A stretch of 64,000 nucleotides of DNA from Marinobacter nauticus (GTDB taxonomy: Bacteria > Pseudomonadota > Gammaproteobacteria > Enterobacterales > Shewanellaceae): NCBI RefSeq assembly GCF_019801015.1, contig NZ_JAHVJZ010000001.1, forward strand, positions 868,001 through 932,000, written 5' to 3'. Position 1 is the first letter of the stretch; each line of letters starts with the position of its first letter. The notes under the pieces are model-generated. The model was not told the origin of the DNA and did no database searches. It was given only the letters and a program-made list of their open reading frames with translations. Positions 18,018 through 27,384 of the stretch are shown here, piece after piece. A program made the position numbers and the translations under genes.

Positions 18018-19919
18018 ATGTTGGGGACCCGCACCGCCATCATCAGTCTGGTCAGCCTCTATGTGACGGCGACAGCCACGTTTGTCACCCTCAGCGGCCA
18101 GCAAGTCCGGCAAACCGTCAGTGCAGACCATACTGTGCTCGAGCAGAGGCTGGATCAGGCCATCGTCGCCGAGACTGAGCCAGAAACGCTTTTTGCCGAG
18201 CTGAGACAGCAACTGCCATTGCGATACGGTTTTGTTCGCCATCGAGAAGAGGCAACGCAATCCGTTTTTGGCAGCTACCAGGAGCCCAACCACTACCTGG
18301 CCCCCTTATTCGATCTTTTTCCCAGCGAGTTGCGCCTGGAAAAAACCATCGCCGACCAGGACTTCCGCCTGCAGCTGGATGGCAACCAATACCTCCGTCA
18401 GGCTGAGCAGACCCTGCTTCCTGCTTTGACGGTGGTCAGCGCCGCATTCCTGCTGACTCTGGTGCTGGTGTTCTGGCGCACCATCGTCACCCAACGCAAG
18501 CTGCGCATCCTGCAAAATGGCATTGAACGTCTGCCGTCAATGGAGCTGCCAAGCAGCCTGAACCGGCTGTCTGGCCGCCTTACTCCCCTGGCCGACGCCG
18601 TTCACCACACCTGCGGCCAGTTAAAAGACCGGCTGGTCAAACTCAGTCGCGCCAGTCAGGTACTGCAACACCCGGTACTGGATCCGGTGACCTCATTGAA
18701 GTCACGCGCTCTGTTTAATGAAGAGATGGAGCGTCCCGCCAACGCTGAAGCCCTGTCAGGGCATCTGGTGCTGGTTCGTGCTGCGGCGCTGGCCGAACTG
18801 AATGAGCGCCTTGGACAAACCGGCGGCGATCGCTACCTGACTGAGATCGCCATCGTTCTGAAACATATCATCAAGCCGTTCCAGTCCCAGCAGGCGGAAG
18901 TGTATCGGTACGGCGCAACCGACTTCCTGATCAAACTGCCTCAGGTCACCACCGATGCCACCAAAACCCTGATCAACAGCCTTGGCCTTCAGCTGAGTGA
19001 ATTAGCAAAGCATCAGGAAGTGGAGAACGCCGGGGCCGTCGGGGCCATCTCCTATCAACAGGGCGACCGCATAAGCCAGTTACTGACCAATCTGGACACC
19101 GCCATCAGCATGGCCGAGTCTCAGGGCGCCCATGGTCATTATCTGATGGACAACAGCCTCGCTGAGCTGGGCCTGGACTCCGAGCGCTGGCAGGGTGTGA
19201 TCGAGGACGTCATTGAAAATGGTCGGCTTTACTTTATCCATCAGAAGATCCGCCCAACCCGGGAAGAAGACCGCCTCTACACCGAGATGCTGGTGCGGTT
19301 TAAAAACGAGGATGATCACCCTCTTCCCACCGAAGCCACCTTTGGCATGGCTGCGCGCTACGGCCTTGCAACGGATCTGGACAAGATGATCATCACGCAC
19401 CTGCTGCGTGAGCTGACCCAGGACAGCGAGGGGAAAGAAGCCTACGGCATCAACCTCGCCAATCACTCCTTCAGCGACGCCGCTTTTATGTCCTGGCTGG
19501 AGCATCGCATTCAGGATGTGCCACAACTGGCCAACCGGCTGGTGTTTGAGATCAGTGAGCGCAGCATTCAAAACAGTGCCACTCAGGCCACCGCATACAT
19601 TGAGCGACTGCATCGTTTGGGTGTGCGTATCTGCATTGACCGCTTCGGTACCGCACTGACCTCCTTCCGCTTCTTCCAGATGCTGAAGCCCGATTACATC
19701 AAGCTCGGCCCGGACCTGACCCGCGATATTGAAAGCAACCCCAATAATCGCTTCTTTATCAAAATGCTGCTGGAAATCGCCATGCGGCTTCAGATCAAGG
19801 TCATTGCCACGCACGTCGAACGCTCCGACGAAAAAGTCGCGCTGGAGGAGCTGAAGGTGCACGGCCTTCAGGGTCACCATATCGCCATGCCGAAACCCCT
19901 TCACCAGGTGCGCGCCTGA
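18018..19919 (+). CDS. csrD: CsrD-like protein with degenerate GGDEF and EAL domains
   Basis: The 633-residue inner-membrane protein has a TM helix near the N-terminus (AIISLVSLYVTATATFVTL), an extracytoplasmic segment, a second TM (about 135-160, LPALTVVSAAFLLTLVLVFW), then GGDEF-like and EAL-like domains. Both active sites are lost: the GGDEF loop reads GATDF and the EAL motif reads TEMLVRF, with 'CIDRFGTALTSFRF' replacing DDFGTG. This pattern fits CsrD, which promotes RNase E decay of CsrB/CsrC RNAs without making or breaking cyclic di-GMP. AAGGAG is 11 bases before the ATG, rather far. The MshH type is the closest alternative name. Confidence 0.72.
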   Translation: MLGTRTAIISLVSLYVTATATFVTLSGQQVRQTVSADHTVLEQRLDQAIVAETEPETLFAELRQQLPLRYGFVRHREEATQSVFGSYQEPNHYLAPLFDLFPSELRLEKTIADQDFRLQLDGNQYLRQAEQTLLPALTVVSAAFLLTLVLVFWRTIVTQRKLRILQNGIERLPSMELPSSLNRLSGRLTPLADAVHHTCGQLKDRLVKLSRASQVLQHPVLDPVTSLKSRALFNEEMERPANAEALSGHLVLVRAAALAELNERLGQTGGDRYLTEIAIVLKHIIKPFQSQQAEVYRYGATDFLIKLPQVTTDATKTLINSLGLQLSELAKHQEVENAGAVGAISYQQGDRISQLLTNLDTAISMAESQGAHGHYLMDNSLAELGLDSERWQGVIEDVIENGRLYFIHQKIRPTREEDRLYTEMLVRFKNEDDHPLPTEATFGMAARYGLATDLDKMIITHLLRELTQDSEGKEAYGINLANHSFSDAAFMSWLEHRIQDVPQLANRLVFEISERSIQNSATQATAYIERLHRLGVRICIDRFGTALTSFRFFQMLKPDYIKLGPDLTRDIESNPNNRFFIKMLLEIAMRLQIKVIATHVERSDEKVALEELKVHGLQGHHIAMPKPLHQVRA

Positions 19920-19924
19920 AAATT

Positions 19925-19947
19925 CGCCCCGACTTCAGGTCGGGGCG
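19925..19947. terminator. Hairpin after the csrD-like gene
   Basis: CGCCCCGAC, a TTCAG loop and GTCGGGGCG. The stem is strong, but it has no T run on the plus strand, so termination may be Rho-assisted. Confidence 0.5.
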
Positions 19948-20051
19948 TCCATTCTCTGAGCAATGAGCCAGTAACCCTGCTGGCTGTCAGTTGTTTCGCC
20001 GCGCGGATTTACCGATAATGGCGGACTACTTTTCAACGCAACCACAATGTC

Positions 20052-20630
20052 ATGACCGAATACCTGTTGTTGCTGGTGGGCACCGTGCTGGTCAACAACT
20101 TCGTACTGGTGAAGTTTCTCGGCCTCTGTCCCTTTATGGGGGTCTCCAGCAAACTGGAGTCCGCCATCGGCATGTCGATGGCCACCGCCTTCGTTCTGAC
20201 TCTGGCTTCCACCTGCAGCTACCTGGTTCACCAGTACCTGCTGGTGCCGCTGGAGCTGACCTATCTTCGCACCCTCAGTTTCATTCTGGTGATTGCCGTT
20301 GTTGTGCAGTTCACCGAAATGGTGGTTCGCAAAACCAGTGCCTCTCTTCACCGGGTACTGGGGATCTACCTGCCCTTGATCACCACCAACTGCGCCGTAC
20401 TGGGTGTGGCGCTGCTGAACATCAATGAGCAGCACGACTTTATCAGCTCCGTGCTCTACGGCTTTGGTGCCGCGGCGGGTTTTGCGCTGGTCCTGATCCT
20501 GTTCTCCGCCATGCGTGAGCGACTGGCGGCTGCCGACGTTCCGCTGCCCTTTAAGGGCGCCTCCATTGCAATGATCACCGCAGGTCTGATGTCTCTGGCC
20601 TTTATGGGCTTTACCGGACTGGTTAAGTAA
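20052..20630 (+). CDS. rsxA: Rsx/Rnf electron transport complex subunit A
   Basis: This 192-residue integral membrane subunit has six helices and the Cys-containing motifs '[18 protein letters not shown]' and '[16 protein letters not shown]'. Those cysteines bind the membrane-embedded iron-sulfur cluster shared with RsxE. The complex couples electron flow between NADH and ferredoxin to ion movement; in E. coli it also keeps SoxR reduced. It is the first gene of rsxABCDGE-nth, with a 3-base gap to rsxB. Confidence 0.97.
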   Translation: MTEYLLLLVGTVLVNNFVLVKFLGLCPFMGVSSKLESAIGMSMATAFVLTLASTCSYLVHQYLLVPLELTYLRTLSFILVIAVVVQFTEMVVRKTSASLHRVLGIYLPLITTNCAVLGVALLNINEQHDFISSVLYGFGAAAGFALVLILFSAMRERLAAADVPLPFKGASIAMITAGLMSLAFMGFTGLVK

Positions 20631-20633
20631 TCG

Positions 20634-21188
20634 ATGAGCAGTATTGTTTTTGCCGTTTTGGTCCTAGCCGGCCTCGCGCTGGTTTTTGGGGTCCTGCTGG
20701 GGTACGCCGCCATCCGCTTTAAAGTGGAAGGCGACCCGATGGTCGAGCAGATCGAGCAGGCCCTGCCGCAAACCCAATGCGGACAATGTGGATACCCGGG
20801 CTGCCGCCCCTATGCGGAAGCGATCGCCAAAGGCGAAGCGCCCATCAACCGTTGCCCGCCGGGTGGCGAAGCAACGGTTCAGAAACTGGCCGACATGCTG
20901 GGCGTTGAGGCGGAACCCTTGGATGCCGACGCCGACAGCCGGCCGAAAGTGGCCTACATTCGCGAACCGGAATGCATCGGCTGCACCAAGTGCATTCAGG
21001 CCTGCCCGGTGGACGCCATTGTCGGCACCGGAAAGCAGATGCATACCGTGATCGCCGACCTGTGTACCGGCTGCGACCTGTGCGTCGAACCCTGCCCGGT
21101 GGACTGCATCGACATGCTGCCCATTGCGGAAACCGCACAAAACTGGAAATGGGATCTTAAAAGCATCCCGGTCCGTATGGTTCAGTAA
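20634..21188 (+). CDS. rsxB: Rsx/Rnf complex iron-sulfur subunit B
   Basis: This 184-residue protein has an N-terminal membrane anchor ([23 protein letters not shown]), a Cys cluster of the Fe-S domain (CGQCGYPGC plus a later CPPGG), then two ferredoxin-type [4Fe-4S] motifs ([12 protein letters not shown] and [12 protein letters not shown]). It passes electrons between RsxC and the membrane subunits. Ten bases separate it from rsxC. Confidence 0.97.
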   Translation: MSSIVFAVLVLAGLALVFGVLLGYAAIRFKVEGDPMVEQIEQALPQTQCGQCGYPGCRPYAEAIAKGEAPINRCPPGGEATVQKLADMLGVEAEPLDADADSRPKVAYIREPECIGCTKCIQACPVDAIVGTGKQMHTVIADLCTGCDLCVEPCPVDCIDMLPIAETAQNWKWDLKSIPVRMVQ

Positions 21189-21198
21189 GGAGCGATCA

Positions 21199-23829
21199 GT
21201 GCAGACTTTGTTAGAGCAGATCGATCAGGGCCAACAATGGACCTTCCCCGGTGGCATTCATCCGCCGGAGCGCAAAACCCTATCCAACGGCTCCCCCATT
21301 GCCGAACTCCCATTGCCGGAGCGATTCTGGGTACCGGTTCGTCAACATATCGGCCAAGCTGGCCGGCTACTGGTTGCCACCGGCGATGCGGTGCTTAAGG
21401 GCCAGGCTCTGACCCGCGCCGATCAACCGATGGCGGTGCCGGTCCACGCACCGACCTCAGGCACCGTAGGCCGTATTGAGTCCCGCCCGATGGCCCACCC
21501 CTCCGGCTTGCCGGAGTTGTGCATTGAGATCATCGCCGACGGCCAGGACCACTGGCGTCCCCGGGAAACGCGGGTGAACGTGGAAGGGCTGGAGCGCGAA
21601 GCCATTCTGGCCCGCATTCGCGATGCTGGCATCGCGGGGCTCGGTGGTGCCACCTTCCCCGCCGTCATTAAGATGGGCACGCAGAAGCCGGTCCGTTTTC
21701 TGATCATCAACGGAGCCGAGTGTGAGCCTTACATCACCTCGGACGACCGCCTGATGCAGGACCGCGCCGAAGAGATCCTGGCCGGCATCGACATCATCGA
21801 TCATTTGCTGGCGCCGGAGCGCATTCTGTTCGCCATTGAGGACAACAAGCCCGACGCCATTAAAGCGGTGCAAACCGCGTTGGCCAACAGCCATCGCGAC
21901 CCCAAGCGGTTCCTGCTGCGGGTGATCCCCACCAAATACCCCTCCGGCAGTGAGAAGCAGCTGGTTCAGATCATCACCGGGCAGGAAGTGCCAAAAGGAC
22001 AACTGCCTGCAGACCTGGGTGTACTGATGCAGAACGTCGGCACCTGTTTCGCGGTAAAACGCGCGGTGCTGGATGACGAGCCTTTGATTGAGCGCGTTGT
22101 CACCGTGACCGGTGAGCAAGCCGGCAAGCCCGGTAACTACTGGGTGCGTCTGGGTACCGATATTCAGTGGCTGCTGGCGCAGACCCAGAGCCAGCCTCTG
22201 GCCGGGCAACCGATGATCATGGGCGGGCCGATGATGGGCTTCGCCCTGCCCCGCCCTGACGTATCCGTCATCAAAGCCACCAACTGCCTGCTGTTGCCCA
22301 GCCTTCAGGAGTTTCCGCCCAGCCCACCGGCCCGCAACTGCATTCGCTGTGGTGAGTGTGCCCAGGTCTGTCCTCAGCTTTTGTTGCCCCAGCAGCTCTA
22401 CTGGCACAGCCAGGCTGGCGAGTACGACAAAGCGGCTCAGCTGAACCTGTCGGATTGCATCGAGTGTGGTGCCTGCGCCTTTGTGTGTCCGTCGGACATT
22501 CCGCTGGTGCACCACTACCGAATCGCCAAAGCGGAGCTGCGCGAAGCCACTCAGAAGGCGATCAAGGCGGAAGAAGCCAAGCTGCGCTTCGACGCCCGCC
22601 TGGCCCGCCTCGAGAAAGAGAAAGCCGAACGCGAGTCCCGCCATCAGCGCGCCGCAAAATCCGCTCCGCCAGCCCAGAGCGCCGGGGTTGAAGCCGCACT
22701 CGCCCGCATTAAGGCGAAAAAGGCCGAAGCCGAGGGTGAAACCGATATGGCGGAGCTGCGTCGTCAGCGCAAAGAGCAGGCCCGCGCCGCCAAAGCCAAT
22801 AAAGCCACAGAATCCGCCCCCCAGGCCAGTGACGACCGGCAGTCTGCCGTTGCCGCTGCTGTCGCCCGGGCCAAGGCCAAGAAAGCGGAACAGAACGAAA
22901 CCGCCAGCGAATCAGCCGATCCACGCAAAGCCGCGGTGGCCGCCGCCGTTGCCCGGGCCAAAGCCAAACAGGCGGACCAGAGCGAAAAATCTGCCGGCGA
23001 GGCGCCAGCGGAAGATAAACGTAAGGCCGCGGTAGCGGCCGCCATTGCCAAGGCTAAGGCCAAACAGGCGGGCCAGGGCGCCGACGCTTCTGCCGAGGCC
23101 CCAGCGGAAGACAAACGCAAAGCCGCGGTTGCCGCTGCCATTGCCAAAGCAAAGGCAAGGCAGACCGCCGAGCAGAATGCTGATGAGGCACCCGCCGAAG
23201 CCCCGGCTGAAGACAAACGCAAAGCCGCGGTTGCCGCTGCCATTGCCAAAGCCAAGGCAAAGCAGGCTGCCGAGCAGAATGCTGCTGATAACGCACCCGC
23301 CGAAGCCCCGGCTGAAGACAAACGCAAAGCCGCGGTCGCCGCTGCCATTGCCAAAGCCAAGGCAAAGCAGGCTGCCGAGCAGAATGCTGATAAGGCACCC
23401 GCCGAAGCCCCGGCTGAAGACAAACGCAAAGCCGCAGTTGCCGCTGCCATTGCCAAAGCCAAGGCAAAGCAGGCTGCCGAGCAGAATGCTGATGAGGCAC
23501 CCGCCGAAGCCCCGGCTGAAGACAAACGCAAAGCTGCGGTCGCCGCTGCCATTGCCAAAGCCAAGGCAAAGCAGGCTGCCGAGCAGAATGCTGCTGATAA
23601 GGCACCCGCCGAAGCCCCGGCTGAAGACAAACGCAAAGCTGCGGTCGCCGCTGCGATTGCCAAAGCCAAAGCCAAACAGGCTGCCGAAGCAAAGCCGGCC
23701 TCAGACGACGCCACATCAGGCGAAGAGGCACCGGCTGAGCCAGCACAAGAGAGCGACCCGCGTAAAGCCGCGATCGCACGGGCCATTGCCAAAGCAAAGG
23801 CCAAGCAACAACAGAATCACGATCAGTAA
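21199..23829 (+). CDS. rsxC: Rsx/Rnf complex subunit C with long repeat tail
   Basis: RsxC is the NADH/FMN-binding subunit with two [4Fe-4S] clusters. The core shows 'FPGGIHPPERK' at the start, 'GAGIAGLGGATFP'-like flavin loop residues, 'INGAECEPYITSDDRL', and ferredoxin motifs CIRCGECAQVCP (from about 381) and CIECGACAFVCP (from about 420). From about residue 545 to the end the 876-residue protein consists of about ten Ala/Lys-rich repeats of 34-43 residues (RKAAVAAAIAKAKAKQAAEQ... with EAPAEDK linkers), predicted helical. E. coli RsxC (about 740) has a shorter tail of the same kind. The GTG start has AAGGAG six bases upstream. Confidence 0.96.
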   Translation: MQTLLEQIDQGQQWTFPGGIHPPERKTLSNGSPIAELPLPERFWVPVRQHIGQAGRLLVATGDAVLKGQALTRADQPMAVPVHAPTSGTVGRIESRPMAHPSGLPELCIEIIADGQDHWRPRETRVNVEGLEREAILARIRDAGIAGLGGATFPAVIKMGTQKPVRFLIINGAECEPYITSDDRLMQDRAEEILAGIDIIDHLLAPERILFAIEDNKPDAIKAVQTALANSHRDPKRFLLRVIPTKYPSGSEKQLVQIITGQEVPKGQLPADLGVLMQNVGTCFAVKRAVLDDEPLIERVVTVTGEQAGKPGNYWVRLGTDIQWLLAQTQSQPLAGQPMIMGGPMMGFALPRPDVSVIKATNCLLLPSLQEFPPSPPARNCIRCGECAQVCPQLLLPQQLYWHSQAGEYDKAAQLNLSDCIECGACAFVCPSDIPLVHHYRIAKAELREATQKAIKAEEAKLRFDARLARLEKEKAERESRHQRAAKSAPPAQSAGVEAALARIKAKKAEAEGETDMAELRRQRKEQARAAKANKATESAPQASDDRQSAVAAAVARAKAKKAEQNETASESADPRKAAVAAAVARAKAKQADQSEKSAGEAPAEDKRKAAVAAAIAKAKAKQAGQGADASAEAPAEDKRKAAVAAAIAKAKARQTAEQNADEAPAEAPAEDKRKAAVAAAIAKAKAKQAAEQNAADNAPAEAPAEDKRKAAVAAAIAKAKAKQAAEQNADKAPAEAPAEDKRKAAVAAAIAKAKAKQAAEQNADEAPAEAPAEDKRKAAVAAAIAKAKAKQAAEQNAADKAPAEAPAEDKRKAAVAAAIAKAKAKQAAEAKPASDDATSGEEAPAEPAQESDPRKAAIARAIAKAKAKQQQNHDQ
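22840..23815 (+). repeat. In-frame 102-105-bp repeats in rsxC
   Basis: About ten consecutive units encode RKAAVAAAIAKAKAKQ followed by an acidic Ala/Pro/Glu linker. The central five are nearly identical at the DNA level, so copy number can change by slippage or recombination without shifting frame. Confidence 0.92.
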
Positions 23830-23841
23830 GAGAGGACACTG

Positions 23842-24900
23842 ATGGCGTTTAAAATGGCCTCGTCCCCCCACATTCAGGGGCGTATGCCGACTCACCGCGT
23901 CATGCAGTGGGTAGCCCTGTGCACCCTGCCCGGTATTTTGGTCCAGTGGTGGTTTTTCGGCTGGGGCAACATGGTTCAGATTGCTCTGGCGGTCACGACC
24001 GCGCTGGTGGCCGAGGCGGCCTGCGTCAAAGCCCGGGGGCGCGACGTCCGTGCCGCGTTGTCCGACTGTACGGCGCTGGTCACCGGCCTGCTGCTCGGGA
24101 TCTGTCTGCCGCCGCTGGCGCCCTGGTACATCGCGGTGCTCGGTGCCGTGTTTGCCATTGTGCTGGTCAAGCAACTGTACGGTGGCATCGGCCAGAACCT
24201 GTTTAATCCGGCCATGGCCGCTTACGTCGCCCTGCTGATCTCGTTTCCACTACCGATGACCCAATGGTTGCCGCCGCAATCGCTGGCGGCGACCACGCTG
24301 GGTCCCATCGATACGCTGGCAATGGTGTTTACCGGCACCGACTCACTGGCTCACACCGTGGATATGCTGCGTCTGGGCATCGACGGCAGCACCATGGCCA
24401 CCCCGCTGGATACGCTGAAGACCGATCTGACCCTGGGTCTGACTGCCGGTGAGAGCTTTACCAAACCGATCTTCAGCAGTTTCGCCGGTGTTGGTTGGGA
24501 GTGGGTTAACCTGGCTTTCCTGCTCGGCGGTCTGATGATGCTCAAGCTGAAGGTGATCCGATGGCATATCCCGGTCGCGATGATCGCCACCCTTGGCCTG
24601 TGTGCGCTGATCGGCCAAATTCTTCATCCCGATGGGACTGGCGGCGTTTCCCTGCACCTTCTGAGCGGTGCCACGCTGTTTGGCGCGTTCTTTATTGCCA
24701 CGGATCCGGTCACCGCCGCCACCAGTAATAAGGGTCGCTTGGTGTTTGGTGCCCTGATCGGCTTGCTGGTTTACCTGATCCGCAGCTTTGGTGGCTATCC
24801 GGATGCCGTCGCCTTTGCGGTGATGCTGGCCAATATGAGTGTGCCCCTGATCGACTACTACACCCGGCCACGCACATATGGCCACGGAGGCTCCCGATGA
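23842..24900 (+). CDS. rsxD: Rsx/Rnf complex subunit D
   Basis: This 352-residue membrane subunit has ten or so helices. The flavinylation motif is SGATLFGAFFIATDPVTAAT, where the Thr of SGAT carries covalent FMN. 'GGIGQNLFNPAMAAYVALL' is another family signature. Its TGA overlaps the rsxG ATG (ATGA), indicating coupled translation. Confidence 0.97.
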   Translation: MAFKMASSPHIQGRMPTHRVMQWVALCTLPGILVQWWFFGWGNMVQIALAVTTALVAEAACVKARGRDVRAALSDCTALVTGLLLGICLPPLAPWYIAVLGAVFAIVLVKQLYGGIGQNLFNPAMAAYVALLISFPLPMTQWLPPQSLAATTLGPIDTLAMVFTGTDSLAHTVDMLRLGIDGSTMATPLDTLKTDLTLGLTAGESFTKPIFSSFAGVGWEWVNLAFLLGGLMMLKLKVIRWHIPVAMIATLGLCALIGQILHPDGTGGVSLHLLSGATLFGAFFIATDPVTAATSNKGRLVFGALIGLLVYLIRSFGGYPDAVAFAVMLANMSVPLIDYYTRPRTYGHGGSR

Positions 24901-25529
24901 TCCCGTCGATGAAGAAAAACGGCGCGCTTCTGGCTCTGTTCGGGATCGCCTGCGCCGGTGTGGTCGCGCTGACCTACGAAGGCACCAAGGAGCAGATCGC
25001 CGAGCAACAGAAACGGCAACTGCTTAACACACTGCATCAAATCATTCCCGCAGACCGTTACGACAACGAGCTGCACAATGACTGTCTGTTGCTGACCAGC
25101 CCACAATATCTGGGCAGCCGTGACCCTCAGCCGGCGTTTCTCGCCACTAAAGGGGGCGAGCCAACGGCCATCGCCATTGAGACCACGGCTCCGGATGGCT
25201 ACAACGGTGACATCAACCTGATTGTCGGCATCGACTGGAGTGGTGAAGTGCTGGGTGTTCGTACCCTGAGCCACCAGGAGACCCCCGGACTGGGCGACCT
25301 TATCGACCTGCGCCGTTCCGACTGGGTGCTCGCCTTTAATGGCTACCAGCTTGAAGGCGAGAAAGACCCGCGCTGGGCGGTAAAACGGGATGGCGGTGAG
25401 TTTGACCAGTTCACCGGCGCCACCATCACGCCCCGTGCCTACGTCGGCGCAGTGAAAAAGGCGCTCAATTATTTCAACCGCAACCGGGATACGCTGCTTA
25501 ACGCGCCCCGCTGTGGAGGCGACTCATGA
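24897..25529 (+). CDS. rsxG: Rsx/Rnf complex subunit G
   Basis: The 210-residue protein has one N-terminal TM helix ([19 protein letters not shown]) and a periplasmic FMN-binding domain. '[13 protein letters not shown]' and the flavinylation site FTGATITP are present. It accepts electrons from RsxD on the outer face. It overlaps rsxE by four bases. Confidence 0.97.
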   Translation: MIPSMKKNGALLALFGIACAGVVALTYEGTKEQIAEQQKRQLLNTLHQIIPADRYDNELHNDCLLLTSPQYLGSRDPQPAFLATKGGEPTAIAIETTAPDGYNGDINLIVGIDWSGEVLGVRTLSHQETPGLGDLIDLRRSDWVLAFNGYQLEGEKDPRWAVKRDGGEFDQFTGATITPRAYVGAVKKALNYFNRNRDTLLNAPRCGGDS

Positions 25530-26224
25530 GTCAATTTCGCGATATCGCCTGGCAAGGCCTGTGGAAAAACAACCCCGGCATCGTGCAACTGCTGGGCCTG
25601 TGCCCGCTGCTGGCCGTCACCAACACCCTGACCAACGCCATGGGTCTGGGTTTGGCCACTCTGGTGGTGCTGGTCAGCTCCAATGTGCTGGTGTCACTGC
25701 TGCGCAAAGGGATCCCCAACGAAATCCGCATCCCGGTGTACGTGATGATCATCGCGGCACTGGTGACCTGCGTACAGCTGCTGGTGAACGCCTATGCCTA
25801 CGGCTTGTATCTGTCACTGGGCATCTTCCTGCCGCTGATCGTGACCAACTGCGTCATTATCGGCCGGGCTGAAGCCTTTGCGTCCAAGAACCCGGTTGGT
25901 GCTGCTGCACTGGATGGCCTGATGATGGGCCTGGGCTTTATGCTGGTGCTGATGATTCTGGGCGGCACCCGGGAGCTGATTGGCCAGGGCACCCTGTTTG
26001 ACGGTGCAGACCAGCTGCTCGGCGATTGGGCTTCCGCACTCCGTATTCAGGTGATGCATCTAGACAGCCCGTTCCTGCTGGCCTTGCTGCCGCCGGGCGC
26101 CTTTATCGGCATGGGCCTGCTGATCGCCCTGAAAAATGCCATCAATGACCGGGTCGAGGCACGCTTTAAGCCCGCAGCCGTTGAGCCGACGGAAAAAGTG
26201 GAACGTGTGCGCGTTACCCAATAA
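25526..26224 (+). CDS. rsxE: Rsx/Rnf complex subunit E
   Basis: This 232-residue integral membrane subunit is a structural partner of RsxA. '[27 protein letters not shown]' and '[18 protein letters not shown]' hold the Cys residues equivalent to those of RsxA. The last third has '[19 protein letters not shown]', typical of RsxE. Twenty bases separate it from nth. Confidence 0.97.
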   Translation: MSQFRDIAWQGLWKNNPGIVQLLGLCPLLAVTNTLTNAMGLGLATLVVLVSSNVLVSLLRKGIPNEIRIPVYVMIIAALVTCVQLLVNAYAYGLYLSLGIFLPLIVTNCVIIGRAEAFASKNPVGAAALDGLMMGLGFMLVLMILGGTRELIGQGTLFDGADQLLGDWASALRIQVMHLDSPFLLALLPPGAFIGMGLLIALKNAINDRVEARFKPAAVEPTEKVERVRVTQ

Positions 26225-26243
26225 CCAACCATTCTGAGGGAAT

Positions 26244-26885
26244 ATGAATAAGGACAAACGCCGCCTGATCCTCGAACGGCTTCGTAACGACAACCCCAAA
26301 CCGGAAACGGAGCTGGAGTTCAGTAACCCTTACGAGCTGCTGGTGGCGGTTGCCCTGTCCGCTCAGGCCACCGACGTGTCCGTCAATAAGGCCACCCGCA
26401 AACTGTTCCCGGTCGCCAATACGCCGCAGGCGATGCTGGACCTCGGTGCCGAAGGGGTCAAACAGTACATCAAGACCATCGGCCTGTTTAATACCAAGGC
26501 GGAGAACGTCATCAAGGCCGCCCGCATTCTGGTGGAACAGCACGGTGGCGAAGTCCCGGAAGATCGTGCAGCACTGGAAAAGCTGCCTGGTGTCGGCCGC
26601 AAAACCGCTAACGTGGTACTGAATACGGCGTTTGGCTGGCCCACTATCGCCGTCGATACCCACATTTTCCGTGTCTCCAACCGCACCAAATTCGCCATGG
26701 GCAAGAACGTGGATGAGGTAGAGCAGAAGCTGCTCAAAGTGGTGCCGTCCGAGTTTAAGGTGGACGTTCATCACTGGCTGATTCTGCATGGCCGTTACAC
26801 CTGTCTGGCCCGTAAACCTCGCTGTGGCTCCTGCCTGATCGAGGATTTGTGCGAGTTTAAAGACAAGGTGTATCCGGACGAATAA
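26244..26885 (+). CDS. nth: Endonuclease III
   Basis: Nth is a bifunctional DNA glycosylase/AP lyase removing oxidised pyrimidines. The helix-hairpin-helix LPGVGRKTANVV contains catalytic Lys120. Asp138 is in VDTH, and the [4Fe-4S] loop cysteines are 187, 194, 197 and 203 with canonical C-X6-C-X2-C-X5-C spacing. The 213-residue length matches E. coli (211). It is the last gene of the rsx operon, an arrangement conserved in gammaproteobacteria. Confidence 0.97.
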   Translation: MNKDKRRLILERLRNDNPKPETELEFSNPYELLVAVALSAQATDVSVNKATRKLFPVANTPQAMLDLGAEGVKQYIKTIGLFNTKAENVIKAARILVEQHGGEVPEDRAALEKLPGVGRKTANVVLNTAFGWPTIAVDTHIFRVSNRTKFAMGKNVDEVEQKLLKVVPSEFKVDVHHWLILHGRYTCLARKPRCGSCLIEDLCEFKDKVYPDE

Positions 26886-26913
26886 ACCGATTGTCGGCAA
26901 GGAGGCCGAAATC

Positions 26914-27309
26914 ATGCCTGACCCCATACTGGAACTGTCCCTGCTGCCGGAACGCTTTACCCTTCACCGGTTGCCTCCGGAGACGCCTGTAGCGCCTCAC
27001 TGGATGACCAGTTGTCAGTTGGTGAGCGTTACCCTGACCAACGACGAGCTATCGATTCTGGCGCCGGAAAATATGGCCATCAACAGCGCCCGGCAGGAAG
27101 GTCCATGGCGGGCCTTTAAGGTCGCCGGCCCGTTGGATTTCGCCCTTGTCGGCATCCTGGCCAACCTCAGCGGCATTCTGGCCCGGGCGGGCATACCCTT
27201 GTTTGCCCTTTCCACCTTCGATACGGACTACCTGTTGGTCAACGCCGAGCGCTGTGGCGATGCCGCCAGTGCCCTGCGAGATGCCGGGCACCTTGTGCAC
27301 CTTGAGTGA
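26914..27309 (+). CDS. ACT-domain (CASTOR-type) protein
   Basis: This is a 131-residue cytoplasmic protein with two ACT-like halves. The C-terminal 'ALVGILANLSGILARAGIPLFALSTFDTDYLLV' matches the ligand-binding ACT repeat of CASTOR/YkgJ-like predicted amino-acid sensors. AAGGAGG is well placed before the ATG. It probably senses an amino acid, but the ligand is unknown. It follows nth and is convergent with the large secreted-protein gene. Confidence 0.82.
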   Translation: MPDPILELSLLPERFTLHRLPPETPVAPHWMTSCQLVSVTLTNDELSILAPENMAINSARQEGPWRAFKVAGPLDFALVGILANLSGILARAGIPLFALSTFDTDYLLVNAERCGDAASALRDAGHLVHLE

Positions 27310-27340
27310 GTTCACACGGCTCTGCCGACAAACCGAAAAA

Positions 27341-27369
27341 AAGCCACAGAGGGACTCTGTGGCTTTTTT
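27341..27369. terminator. Terminator between the ACT-domain gene and the large secreted protein
   Basis: AAGCCACAGAG and CTCTGTGGCTT form an 11-bp stem with a 3-base loop, T6 on the plus strand and an A run upstream that gives T on the minus strand. It serves both convergent genes. Confidence 0.93.
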
Positions 27370-27384
27370 GCTTTTAACGGACTC

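Noticed and set aside
22764..23804. Ala/Ser-rich minus-strand frame opposite the rsxC repeats
   Set aside because: It is the antisense reading of the repeat tail; no start signal and no family.
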